A stretch of 64,000 nucleotides of DNA from Streptomyces cinnamoneus (GCF_014650495.1 NZ_BMVB01000002.1:372001-436000); one strand, 5' to 3'; positions 7,718-14,698 are shown, counted from the first letter of the stretch. A program made the numbers and translations. The notes: generated from the letters alone by a model not told the origin.

Positions 7718-7984
7718 TCAGCCCTCGTAGTAGACGGTGAGCACGGCGCCGCCCACGTCCACCCGTCGCCGGCCCAGCCGTTCGCCGCGGCGCAGTGCTC
7801 CCAGGCACGTGCGGAACATGCCCATCTCCTCATCGGTCAGCACGGCGGCCGCCAGATCGAGCAGTTCGTCGACGCTCCGGTCGGTGAGCACTTCGGGCAG
7901 GTCGCCGGAGAGCAGGACCACCGATTCCCCGGTGCGTCCCCTGACGACGGCGTTGGACGTCGAGCCACCACTGACAACGAGCAC
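7718..7984 (-). CDS. Small hypothetical protein
   Basis: This protein of about 88 aa is not recognised. It starts VLVVSGGSTSNAVVRGRTGESVVLLSGDLPE when read from the GTG at 7984, which has AGGGGG about eight bases upstream. It then has an acidic helical middle (VDELLDLAAAVLTDEEMGMF) and ends VDVGGAVLTVYYEG. No Cys cluster, signal peptide or membrane segment is present. It lies downstream of the XRE regulator gene on the same strand, separated by 154 bp, and may be co-transcribed with it. XRE regulators in Streptomyces are often paired with a small partner protein, but this is not a clear DUF397 protein. Confidence 0.6.
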   Translation of the reverse strand: MLVVSGGSTSNAVVRGRTGESVVLLSGDLPEVLTDRSVDELLDLAAAVLTDEEMGMFRTCLGALRRGERLGRRRVDVGGAVLTVYYEG

Positions 7985-8138
7985 ACATTCCCCCTGGCCT
8001 CGGGCAGACCGAGACGATAGCCGGGAAGGGGCGTGCTCCTCGGCCGGACGGGAATATTCGCGGGATTCAACCGTTCCAGGGAACCGGGCGCGTGCGACGC
8101 GGCGTCTGTTACTCAACAGCCGGGCGCCAAACGCCGGT

Positions 8139-8534
8139 TCAGCCCTCGTTCGGGTGATCCTTGGGCGCGCGTTCGAGCAGTGATTCGACGAGGGCCGCCA
8201 CATGCCGGCGGTCGTCGGACGACAGCCGCTGGACGCTCGCGATCAGCAGGTCCACCTCCGGGTCCGGCCGGGACTCCGGGGCGTCCTCGGCCGTCGGGTA
8301 GAGGTGGATGCCGCAGGCTTCGGCGGCGGCGCGGCGCACGGTGTCCAACGGCAGGTCGAGGCCGCGGGAGAGCCCTTCGAGCGTGGCGGGCTGCGGCATG
8401 CGCACCAGGCGGTCCGTGGTGGCCAGGTGGTGCACCGTCGAGCGCGGGATGCCGCCCCTGCGAGCGACGTCCCCGTAGGACCAGCCCTGACGGTCCAGGC
8501 GCTGTCTCATCATCTGCTGCAGTGCGTTGGCCAC
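8139..8534 (-). CDS. XRE/Cro-CI-type helix-turn-helix regulator
   Basis: This 131-aa protein has an N-terminal Cro/CI helix-turn-helix, reading MMRQRLDRQGWSYGDVARRG then GIPRSTVHHLATTDRLVRMP, followed by ATLEGLSRGLDLPLDTVRRA. The C-terminal part, SVQRLSSDDRRHVAALVESL, looks like a dimerisation helix. The GTG start at 8534 has AGGAAG upstream. It is divergent from the paired small peptide genes. Three palindromes with 5-bp spacers lie in the 233-bp gap, one touching the predicted -10 box of the peptide operon. It is therefore the best candidate for the operon's repressor. Confidence 0.88.
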   Translation of the reverse strand: MANALQQMMRQRLDRQGWSYGDVARRGGIPRSTVHHLATTDRLVRMPQPATLEGLSRGLDLPLDTVRRAAAEACGIHLYPTAEDAPESRPDPEVDLLIASVQRLSSDDRRHVAALVESLLERAPKDHPNEG

Positions 8535-8613
8535 TGACGGTCGCTTCCTGCTCTCGGCTGGCTCGGGTCCGCTCGGGTGAACCGATTCTACGGGCGGTGT
8601 CCACCGGAACCGC

Positions 8614-8643
8614 TTGCGCGGCGTCGACGGCCGCCGCTAGTGT
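8614..8643 (+). promoter_or_regulatory. Candidate housekeeping promoter of the peptide operon
   Basis: TTGCGC (8614-8619) and TAGTGT (8638-8643) are spaced by 18 bp, close to the HrdB-type consensus. The -10 box runs into the palindrome that begins at 8641. Confidence 0.45.
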
Positions 8644-8680
8644 CCAATCTCGTTGGACAGCACGTCCGACCGCATCGGAC
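8641..8680. promoter_or_regulatory. Two adjacent operator palindromes
   Basis: TGTCCAA-N5-TTGGACA (8641-8659) and GTCCGA-N5-TCGGAC (8664-8680) are both perfect. They share the pattern GTCCnA-N5-TnGGAC and have centres 22 bp apart, about two helical turns. They overlap the predicted start region of the peptide operon and so suit cooperative binding by the divergent XRE regulator. Confidence 0.65.
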
Positions 8681-8722
8681 GCGGGCTGGGGGGTCCTGCC
8701 CGTGCCCGACAGCCGTTTTCGC

Positions 8723-8747
8723 GTTCTCCGCGAAAGCCGCGGAGAAC
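8723..8747 (+). promoter_or_regulatory. Perfect 10-bp inverted repeat in the leader of peptide 1
   Basis: GTTCTCCGCG and CGCGGAGAAC pair around a five-base loop (AAAGC), ending seven bases before the GGAGGGG ribosome-binding site. It could be a third operator or an RNA hairpin that shapes translation of the first peptide. Confidence 0.5.
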
Positions 8748-8767
8748 CATCCCGGAGGGGGACGACC

Positions 8768-8983
8768 ATGCTCGATGTGCATGAGCTCGACGCCGAGTCC
8801 GCTGAGCTGCTGCCCGGCCGCGAGGCGCTCGGGAAGCTGAAGTTCAGCTTCAGCCGGACGACCAACGTCACCAAGCACGTCGCCAACGTCTCGGCGCACA
8901 ACACCTCGTCGGCGCTCAACGTCTGCTCGCCGGACGCCGTCGCCCAGTCCGCGGCCGGACAGACGATCGCCATCCAGCAGTAG
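8768..8983 (+). CDS. Small peptide 1, putative precursor peptide
   Basis: This 71-aa peptide's first half, ELDAESAELLPGREALGKLK then FSFSRTTNVTKHVANV, is almost identical to peptide 2. The second half differs, with NVCSPDAVAQ and TIAIQQ at the end. A constant N-terminus with a variable C-terminus is the leader/core layout of ribosomally made modified peptides. It has no signal peptide. The ATG at 8768 has a strong GGAGGGG ribosome-binding site. It carries one Cys; peptide 2 has none. The next gene but one encodes a PqqD-like/M50 protease that could bind and cut such leaders. I do not recognise a named family, and no maturation enzyme such as LanM, YcaO or radical SAM is nearby. Confidence 0.85.
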   Translation: MLDVHELDAESAELLPGREALGKLKFSFSRTTNVTKHVANVSAHNTSSALNVCSPDAVAQSAAGQTIAIQQ

Positions 8984-9140
8984 CCGGCGGCGGTCCGCAC
9001 CGCACGCCGTCCGCACGCCGATCAGCACGTCGTCAGATCAGAAAGGCCAAGCCATGAGCATGAACCCGCGTGAGCTCGACGCCGAGTCCGCCGAGCTGCT
9101 GCCCGGCCGCGAGGCGCTCGGGAAGCTGAAGTTCAGCTTC
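8783..9140 (+). repeat. 69-bp direct repeat from peptide gene duplication
   Basis: Bases 8783-8851 and 9072-9140 are identical over 69 positions except one silent change (GCT/GCC). They encode the shared stretch from ELDAES to KLKFSF. The near-zero divergence at silent sites indicates recent duplication or gene conversion. Confidence 0.9.
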
Positions 9141-9272
9141 TCCCGCACCACGAACGTCACCAAGCACGTGGCGAACGTCCACGCGCACAACGAGTCCCTG
9201 GCCGTCAACGACGCCTCGCCCTGGGCGGTCGCGCAGTCCGAGGCGAGCCAGTCCATCTCCATCAAGCAGTAG
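9054..9272 (+). CDS. Small peptide 2, putative precursor peptide
   Basis: This 72-aa paralogue of the peptide encoded 70 bp upstream has the same N-terminal block (ELDAESAELLPGREALGKLK, then TNVTKHVANV). Its C-terminus differs, with NESLAVNDASPWAVAQSEAS and a final SISIKQ. The ATG at 9054 follows AGAAAGG. Ser, Thr and Asn are frequent in the variable part and could be targets for modification, but none is shown. A GC-rich hairpin follows before the protease gene. Function unknown; a RiPP-like signal or structural peptide is the leading idea. Confidence 0.85.
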   Translation: MSMNPRELDAESAELLPGREALGKLKFSFSRTTNVTKHVANVHAHNESLAVNDASPWAVAQSEASQSISIKQ

Positions 9273-9288
9273 GCCCGGCCCACACACT

Positions 9289-9324
9289 CGGCGGACCGCG
9301 TCCAGGGGAAGGCGCGGTCCGCCG
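9289..9324 (+). terminator. Intercistronic hairpin (attenuator candidate)
   Basis: CGGCGGACCGCG (9289-9300) and CGCGGTCCGCCG (9313-9324) form a perfect 12-bp stem with a 12-nt loop, between peptide 2 and the protease gene. No T-run follows. It probably reduces read-through or stabilises the peptide mRNA, giving more precursor than enzyme. Confidence 0.65.
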
Positions 9325-9367
9325 GCCAGAGGGGGGAACAGCGGTTTCGTCGAGGGGGAGGAACCAG

Positions 9368-11488
9368 ATGACGGTGGTCGGAGACCACGAGGCCGGCCGC
9401 AGCCGCCATCGCACCATCGGCGAGACCGCAACGCTTCACCGGGACACCGGAGGGACCGGCGTCCGGACAGGGGACGCCGGAGCCCCGGTGCCGGGTCCCG
9501 GCGGCTTCCCGTACACCGTCGCGCAGGAGTACGGGACAGGGGAGGAAGCCGCCGCGACCCTGCAGCTGCCCGTGCCGGGGCAGCCCGCACCGCAGCCGCA
9601 GCCCGCAACGGAAGCCGTCGTCCCACGGCTCGGCGCAGGGCTGCGCCTGCACGGCGAGTACCAGGGCTCGGGCTTCAACGAGCCCAAGTACATCGCCCGC
9701 CGCGGCGACGGCCAGGTGGTGCAGCTCTCCCGGCTGCTCCACCTGGTCGCCTCGGCCATCGACGGCCACCGCGACCTGCACGCCGTCGCCCGCCACGTCA
9801 GCGCCGGCTTCGGGCGCGAGGTCAGCGCCGAGAACATCGCCTACCTCGTGGAGCACAAGCTCGAACCCCTCGGCATCACCGTGCCGCCCGGCCAGGAGGA
9901 CGACCGGGTCCAGGGCCCGCGCTCGGACCTGCTGCTCGCCCTCAAGGGACACCGCGTCGTGTTCGACGAGCGGCGCGTCAACGCCATCGCCCGGTCCCTG
10001 GCCTGGCTGCACCGGCCGCTCGTCGTGGTGGCCGTCCTGCTGCTGGCCGCCGCCATGGACGTGTGGCTCTTCGCCTTCCACGGCGCCATGACGCCCGTGC
10101 TCAACGTCCTCGACCAGCCGCTGCTGCTGCTCGCGGTCTTCGGGCTGACCGTCGCCTCCCTCGTCTTCCACGAGTTCGGCCACGCCTCGGCCTGCAGATA
10201 CGACGGCGCCCAACCCGGCTGCATCGGCTGCGGGATCTTCCTGATCTGGCCGTCCATGTACACCGACGTCACCGACGTCTACCGCCTCGGGCGCGCCGGG
10301 CGGATCCGCACCGACCTCGGCGGCGTCTACTTCAACGTCGTCTTCATGCTGCTGCTGACCGGCGCCTACTTCGTCACCGGGCAGCCCTTCCTGCTCTGCG
10401 CGGTCTACCTCGGCCACTTCGAGGTGCTCGAACAACTGATGCCGGCCGTCCGGCTCGACGGCTACTTCATCCTCGGCGACCTCGCCGGGGTACCCGACCT
10501 CTACGGCAAGATCAAACCGATCCTGCTCAGCATGGTGCCGTGGCGCAAGCCCGACCCGGCCGTCGCCGACCTCAAGCGCAAGACGCGGATCATCGTCACC
10601 ACCTGGGTGCTCACCATGGTCCCGCTGCTGCTCGGCGAGCTCTGCTACGCCCTGTGGAACCTGCCGCGTCTCGTCGCCACCGGCGTGCGCTCGCTCACCC
10701 AGCAACTCACCGGCACCTACGAGGCGTTCGTCGCCGGGGAGATCCCGGCCGGGCTGGCCGGCGTGCTCGGCAGCCTCATGCTCATCGTTCCGCTGGGCGG
10801 CATGACGTACCTGTCCATCCGGCTCTCCGGACGGCTGGGCCGCAACGCCCTGCGCTACACCGCGGGCCGTCCGCGGCTGCGGATCGGGCTCGCCCTGGCC
10901 TGCGCGGCGGTGGCGACCACCCTGGCCTACGCGTGGACCAGCGGCGTCACGCCCAAGCCGCTGCCCCCCGCGCCGCCCATCGCCCCGATCCTGCAGCCGC
11001 ACGTGCCGACCGCGCCGCCGGAGCCGGGCCACCCGTCGCTGCCCGGCCACGACCCGGCCGAGGGCCGCATGCCGGGGATCTGGAGCCCGGACGGCCAGGC
11101 CCCGGCGGTCACCCCGCTGCCCTGGCGCACCCCGCCGGCCAGGCCCGGTCTGCCCACGCCCGTCCCGGCGCTCACGCAGCCGCCGGCGGCGGCCCCGGCC
11201 GGGGACCGCGCACCGGCCCCGGGGGCGTCGGCCGCGCCGCCGCCGGTGGTCCTGCCGCCCACGATGCCGCCGGTCCTGCCGCCCGCCCTGCCGCCCGCCC
11301 TGCCGCCCTCCGCCCCGCCCAAGCCCGCCCCCGCGCCCGTGCCCACACCGGCGGCCACGACCGCGGCCCCGACGGCCGCGCCCGCGACGACCGCCCCGGC
11401 CCCGGCCCCCACGACCTCCCCGCCGCCCGCCGAGCCCTCCGCCCCGGCTCCGACGGCCCCGGCACCCTCCCCGACACCGTCACCGTGA
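9368..11488 (+). CDS. Multi-pass membrane M50 metalloprotease with PqqD-like N-terminal domain
   Basis: This 706-aa protein begins with about 95 low-complexity residues. A PqqD-like segment follows (residues 97-180, QLSRLLHLVASAIDGHRDLH then SAENIAYLVEHKLEPLG). The M50 membrane core has the zinc motif HEFGH at 268-272 and a second ligand region, RLDGYF, with Asp364. About eight hydrophobic helices lie between 220 and 520. A tail of about 180 residues is extremely rich in Pro, Ala and Thr and probably sits outside the membrane. The ATG at 9368 has GGGAGG. PqqD-like domains bind leader peptides in RiPP pathways, so this protein may capture, cleave and perhaps release the two upstream peptides. 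All catalytic residues look intact. Confidence 0.87.
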   Translation: MTVVGDHEAGRSRHRTIGETATLHRDTGGTGVRTGDAGAPVPGPGGFPYTVAQEYGTGEEAAATLQLPVPGQPAPQPQPATEAVVPRLGAGLRLHGEYQGSGFNEPKYIARRGDGQVVQLSRLLHLVASAIDGHRDLHAVARHVSAGFGREVSAENIAYLVEHKLEPLGITVPPGQEDDRVQGPRSDLLLALKGHRVVFDERRVNAIARSLAWLHRPLVVVAVLLLAAAMDVWLFAFHGAMTPVLNVLDQPLLLLAVFGLTVASLVFHEFGHASACRYDGAQPGCIGCGIFLIWPSMYTDVTDVYRLGRAGRIRTDLGGVYFNVVFMLLLTGAYFVTGQPFLLCAVYLGHFEVLEQLMPAVRLDGYFILGDLAGVPDLYGKIKPILLSMVPWRKPDPAVADLKRKTRIIVTTWVLTMVPLLLGELCYALWNLPRLVATGVRSLTQQLTGTYEAFVAGEIPAGLAGVLGSLMLIVPLGGMTYLSIRLSGRLGRNALRYTAGRPRLRIGLALACAAVATTLAYAWTSGVTPKPLPPAPPIAPILQPHVPTAPPEPGHPSLPGHDPAEGRMPGIWSPDGQAPAVTPLPWRTPPARPGLPTPVPALTQPPAAAPAGDRAPAPGASAAPPPVVLPPTMPPVLPPALPPALPPSAPPKPAPAPVPTPAATTAAPTAAPATTAPAPAPTTSPPPAEPSAPAPTAPAPSPTPSP

Positions 11489-11508
11489 GAACTCCCAAGG
11501 AGCAGACC

Positions 11509-12144
11509 GTGAACCCGTTCCTCTCCCGCCACCTCCTGCGCCTCGGCCTGCTGGCCGCCGGCGTCGCCACGGCCGCCACCGCCGGCCCGGCCCAGGCGTC
11601 CGAGGGTGTCGCCGTGACCTTCGACAGCGTCCGCACCACCGCGAACCACCGCCACCACACCGAGTACCGCGACAGCTTCCGCGTCCACCAGCTCGGCACG
11701 GTCGCCGGGGCCCGCCTGACCAACCGGGCGAACGCCTCCTCCTCCGGCTGCACCGCCGACGACGCCTGCCGCTCGGTGGCCCTGTCCTTCCAGATCGTCA
11801 CCCTTGCGGGCAAGAACGTCCGGCTCGACACCGTCAACAAGGGCCGCGCCCTCAACGACCACTGCACCGGCTGCCAAACCCTGGCCGGCGCCTACCAGTT
11901 CGTCGTCTCCACGCCCAAGGCCACCCGGCTGACCGCCGCGGCCCAGCGCCGGCTGGCCGACGTCCACCGCCGCCTGGACGCCCTCGGCGGCTCCCGGCTC
12001 CCCGCCGCCGAACTGAAGAAGAAGGCCGACGCCCTGGCCGCCGAGGTCACCGCCCTCCTCGCGAGGCCCGACTCCACCACCACCGCCGGCACCCGCCCGG
12101 CCGTCCGGGTCCACCGCCAGCTGGACGGCTGGCCGGCCCGCTGA
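11509..12144 (+). CDS. Secreted four-cysteine protein linked to the M50 protease
   Basis: This 211-aa protein has a signal peptide with the basic start NPFLSRHLLR, a hydrophobic stretch, and a cleavage site near AQAS. The mature part has four Cys in two close pairs, SGCTADDACRSVALSFQIV and NDHCTGCQTLAGAYQFVV, then a charged helical region rich in Ala and Leu (residues 140-190). The GTG start at 11509 has AAGGAG and sits 20 bp after the protease stop, so the two are surely co-transcribed. I do not recognise the family. The two Cys pairs could form disulfides or bind metal. It may act on the exported peptides or anchor them. Confidence 0.82.
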   Translation: MNPFLSRHLLRLGLLAAGVATAATAGPAQASEGVAVTFDSVRTTANHRHHTEYRDSFRVHQLGTVAGARLTNRANASSSGCTADDACRSVALSFQIVTLAGKNVRLDTVNKGRALNDHCTGCQTLAGAYQFVVSTPKATRLTAAAQRRLADVHRRLDALGGSRLPAAELKKKADALAAEVTALLARPDSTTTAGTRPAVRVHRQLDGWPAR

Positions 12145-12192
12145 GGCGCGTACTGACCGGCGGGCGGTGACGGCCGCGCCATAATCACGGCC

Positions 12193-12909
12193 ATGGAAGC
12201 GGACCGCGGCATGAGGCTCACCGGGCTCCAGCAGCGGCTGCTCGCCGACCTGGTGGAGCTCGGCGAGCCCTACCCGCTCGTGCTGACCGGAGGCGTCGCC
12301 GTCCAGGCGCACGGCCTGCTGATCCGGCCCGTCACCGACCTGGCCCTGGCCACCGACAGCCCGGTGCCGATGGCGGACATCGCAGCCGCCCTCCGCACCG
12401 GGCTGCAGGCACGCGGCCTGCAGGTGCGCGAGGCGGACGCCGAACCGCTCTCCGCCCGCCTGGTGGTCACCGAGCCGGTGACCGGCGAGGACTGCGAGGT
12501 GCACGTCCTCAAGGAGACGATGTGGCGCCCGCCCGCCCCCACCCCGTACGGGCCCGCCCTGGCCGCCGAGGACGTCGCGGGCACCAAGACGCGGGCCCTC
12601 GCCGACCGCGGCCTGGCCCGCGACCTCGTCGACGTGCACGCCGCAGCCGGCCGCTGGTCGCGCACCGACCTGGAGGAGTTCGGCCGCCGCCACGCACGGG
12701 ACGACTTCGACCTCGCCGACCTGCGGGCCCGGCTCGAAGGGGCCGACTGGATCGACGACCGCGAGTTCGCCGCCTGCGGCCTCGACGCCGGGGCGAGCGC
12801 CGACCTGCGCCGCTGGGCGCAGGAGTGGGCCGACGACATCGGCGAGCGGCTGCTCGAAGAGGCGCCGTACGAGGACGAGGCCCCGGACGAGGACGGCGAG
12901 GAGCGGTAG
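12193..12909 (+). CDS. AbiEii/AbiGii-like nucleotidyltransferase, orphan
   Basis: This 238-aa protein shows VLTGGVAVQAHGLLIRPVTDLAL near residue 31, the GG-x-A start of a minimal nucleotidyltransferase fold. A later segment, KTRALADRGLARDLVDV, is typical of AbiEii/AbiGii toxins. The classical GSxxRxTxDxD active-site string is degenerate: the expected first catalytic Asp lies in PVTDLALATD. The acidic tail ends EDEAPDEDGEER. No AbiEi antitoxin gene is adjacent, so this is probably a domesticated family member rather than a working toxin. ATG 12193 is used; ATG 12211 is possible. Confidence 0.75.
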   Translation: MEADRGMRLTGLQQRLLADLVELGEPYPLVLTGGVAVQAHGLLIRPVTDLALATDSPVPMADIAAALRTGLQARGLQVREADAEPLSARLVVTEPVTGEDCEVHVLKETMWRPPAPTPYGPALAAEDVAGTKTRALADRGLARDLVDVHAAAGRWSRTDLEEFGRRHARDDFDLADLRARLEGADWIDDREFAACGLDAGASADLRRWAQEWADDIGERLLEEAPYEDEAPDEDGEER

Positions 12910-12941
12910 CGGGAAGAAGAAGCAGGGGCGGGAAAACAGAG

Positions 12942-12968
12942 CACCCCCAGGCCGTCGGCCTGGGGGTG
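12942..12968. terminator. Bidirectional terminator between the AbiEii-like gene and tRNA-Gly
   Basis: CACCCCCAGGCC and GGCCTGGGGGTG pair perfectly (12 bp) around GTC. The hairpin stands between the 3' ends of two convergent units. Confidence 0.85.
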
Positions 12969-12974
12969 ATGAAG

Positions 12975-13048
12975 TGGAGCGGGCGACGAGAATCGAACTC
13001 GCGCTCTGAGCTTGGGAAGCTCATGTTCTACCATTAAACTACGCCCGC
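12975..13048 (-). tRNA. tRNA-Gly (anticodon CCC)
   Basis: Read on the minus strand, the acceptor stem is GCGGGCG/CGCCCGC. The D arm contains GTTTAATGGTAGAAC, the anticodon stem is TGAGC/GCTCA around loop TTCCCAA, and the T arm is GCGAG-TTCGATT-CTCGT with one G-T pair. The discriminator is T and CCA is encoded (12977-12975). Anticodon CCC reads GGG. Sequence around it shows no integrase or att duplication. Confidence 0.96.
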
Positions 13049-13095
13049 GCGAGGCGCCCTACAGGGCGTCGCATCGTCGCACACTCTACCCCATC

Positions 13096-13129
13096 GAAGG
13101 CCCCCGGTGCACTTGCCCCGGGGGCCTTC
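13096..13129. terminator. Hairpin upstream of the tRNA gene
   Basis: GAAGGCCCCCGG pairs with CCGGGGGCCTTC, followed by TTG. It lies upstream of tRNA-Gly on that gene's strand. It could therefore end a minus-strand transcript entering from the right, or insulate the tRNA promoter. Confidence 0.6.
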
Positions 13130-13330
13130 TTGTCGTGTGAGGGGGGTGTGGCGGGGGTGGGGACGCGCGCGTGGGGAGCGGGAGTTGGGGCGTACCGTGG
13201 GGACGCGGCAATCGCCGGGGGGCATCGGGGTGCCGCGTTAAGCTCGGCCTGAATGATCCCCTAATGTGGCTTTTATTGCCGCTTGTGCCGGAGGCACGCG
13301 TTCAGTACCGCCATGGGGAAAGGGAGCTCG

Positions 13331-13495
13331 ATGGAGCGCACCGTCGTCCGTTGTGCCGAAGGGCACGTGTTCAGCACCGCTTCGTTCCCGATGCAGAATC
13401 TCGGACCCGGCCGGATCGGCCCCGGGCGGCTCCTGCGCTGCCCGCGCTGCGCCCGGCTGAGGCATTCCGTACCGGTGGGCGTCGAGAAGCAGTGA
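13331..13495 (+). CDS. Zinc-ribbon miniprotein
   Basis: This 54-aa protein reads [19 protein letters not shown] and ends [14 protein letters not shown] before a short basic tail. The CxxxH and CxxC pairs fit a single zinc-ribbon finger. ATG 13331 has AGGGAG upstream; longer in-frame starts lack this signal. It is followed at once by a strong terminator, so it is its own short transcription unit just upstream of dcd. Function unknown; nucleic-acid or protein binding is plausible. Confidence 0.7.
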   Translation: MERTVVRCAEGHVFSTASFPMQNLGPGRIGPGRLLRCPRCARLRHSVPVGVEKQ

Positions 13496-13500
13496 GTCGG

Positions 13501-13542
13501 GCGCGGGCCCGGGCCGGAGACGATCTCGGGCCCGGGCCCGCG
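13501..13542 (+). terminator. Strong GC hairpin after the zinc-ribbon gene
   Basis: GCGCGGGCCCGGGCC and GGGCCCGGGCCCGCG pair over about 14 bp, starting five bases after the stop codon. Confidence 0.8.
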
Positions 13543-13571
13543 TTGTCAGGTTGTCCGGCTTCTTTGCGTAT
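13543..13571 (+). promoter_or_regulatory. Candidate dcd promoter, leaderless arrangement
   Basis: TTGTCA (13543-13548) and GCGTAT (13566-13571) are spaced 17 bp apart and end ten bases before the dcd GTG. No ribosome-binding site precedes that codon, so transcription could begin at or near it. Confidence 0.4.
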
Positions 13572-13580
13572 CCTCGACTC

Positions 13581-14156
13581 GTGCTTCTCTCAGACAAGGA
13601 CATCCGGGCCGAGATCGATGCCGGCCGTGTGCGGATCGACCCGTTCGACGAATCGATGGTGCAGCCGTCGAGCATCGATGTGCGGCTCGACCGCTACTTC
13701 CGGGTGTTCGAGAACCACCGGTACCCGCACATCGACCCCGCGGTCGAGCAGGCGGACCTCACGCGCGAGGTGGTACCGGAGGGCGACGAGGCGTTCATCC
13801 TGCACCCGGGCGAGTTCGTGCTGGCCTCCACGTACGAAGTGATCACGCTCCCCGACGACGTCGCCTCACGTCTGGAGGGCAAGTCCAGCCTCGGCCGCCT
13901 CGGCCTGCTGACGCACTCCACCGCCGGCTTCATCGACCCGGGCTTCTCCGGGCACGTGACGCTGGAGCTGTCGAACATGGCCACGCTGCCGATCAAGCTG
14001 TGGCCGGGGATGAAGATCGGCCAGCTGTGCATGTTCCGGCTGACCTCCCCCGTCGAGCATCCTTACGGGTCCGCGAAGCACGGTTCCCGCTACCAGGGCC
14101 AGCGCGGGCCGACGCCCTCGCGGTCCTTCCAGAATTTCCACCGCACGCAGGTCTGA
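13581..14156 (+). CDS. dcd: dCTP deaminase
   Basis: This 191-aa protein deaminates dCTP to dUTP, feeding thymidylate synthesis. The sequence shows the family blocks [59 protein letters not shown] with the catalytic Glu and substrate residues, and [14 protein letters not shown] at the C-terminus. Length is exactly that of other Streptomyces Dcd proteins. GTG 13581 is chosen because the family starts VLLSDKDI; it lacks an upstream Shine-Dalgarno sequence. A phosphoribosyltransferase gene follows 29 bp later and may be co-transcribed. Confidence 0.97.
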   Translation: MLLSDKDIRAEIDAGRVRIDPFDESMVQPSSIDVRLDRYFRVFENHRYPHIDPAVEQADLTREVVPEGDEAFILHPGEFVLASTYEVITLPDDVASRLEGKSSLGRLGLLTHSTAGFIDPGFSGHVTLELSNMATLPIKLWPGMKIGQLCMFRLTSPVEHPYGSAKHGSRYQGQRGPTPSRSFQNFHRTQV

Positions 14157-14185
14157 GCGACCAGGGAACAAGGCGAAGAGCAACA

Positions 14186-14683
14186 GTGAGTGAGATCCGC
14201 GAGAACCTGACCTACCCGATCTTCGGGCAGGCGATCCGTGAGCTGGCACAGACCATCGCGGACGACGGCTACGAGCCGGACATCATCCTGTCCATCGCGC
14301 GCGGTGGCGTCTTCGTCGCGGGCGGCCTCGCCTACGCGCTGGACTGCAAGAACATCCACCTGGTGAACGTGGAGTTCTACACCGGCGTCGGCACCACGCT
14401 GGAGATGCCGGTCATGCTCTCCCCCGTCCCGAACGCGATCGACTTCTCCAACAAGAAGGTCCTGATCGCCGACGACGTCGCGGACACCGGCAAGACGCTC
14501 AAGCTCGTCCACGACTTCTGCCTGGAGCACGTCGCCGAGGTGCGCAGCGCCGTGATCTACGAGAAGAGCCACTCGCTCGTGAAGTGCGAGTACGTCTGGA
14601 AGAAGACGGACGAGTGGATCAACTTCCCGTGGTCGGTCGAGCCGCCGGTCGTGCGCCGTGAGGGCCAGGTCCTCGACGCGTAG
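14186..14683 (+). CDS. Phosphoribosyltransferase (Gpt/Xpt-like)
   Basis: This 165-aa type I phosphoribosyltransferase has the PRPP-binding loop VLIADDVADTGKTL near residue 93 and SIARGGVFVAGGLAYALD upstream. The C-terminal hood region, WKKTDEWINFPWSVE, resembles the xanthine/guanine-type enzymes. The GTG start at 14186 follows AAGGCGAAGAG. It sits 29 bp after dcd, which suggests a nucleotide-metabolism operon. It probably salvages a purine base; the exact base cannot be told. Confidence 0.9.
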   Translation: MSEIRENLTYPIFGQAIRELAQTIADDGYEPDIILSIARGGVFVAGGLAYALDCKNIHLVNVEFYTGVGTTLEMPVMLSPVPNAIDFSNKKVLIADDVADTGKTLKLVHDFCLEHVAEVRSAVIYEKSHSLVKCEYVWKKTDEWINFPWSVEPPVVRREGQVLDA

Positions 14684-14698
14684 GCGCGCGCACACACA

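Noticed and set aside
8033..8983. Long frame of 316 codons that ends with peptide 1, as a single larger protein
   Set aside because: The upstream part crosses the XRE gene on the other strand and the operator region. The ribosome-binding site and similarity with peptide 2 place the start at 8768.
12975..13048. tRNA-Gly as an attachment site of an integrated element
   Set aside because: No integrase, excisionase or direct repeat of the tRNA 3' end was found in the flanks; the neighbours are core genes on one side and single genes on the other.
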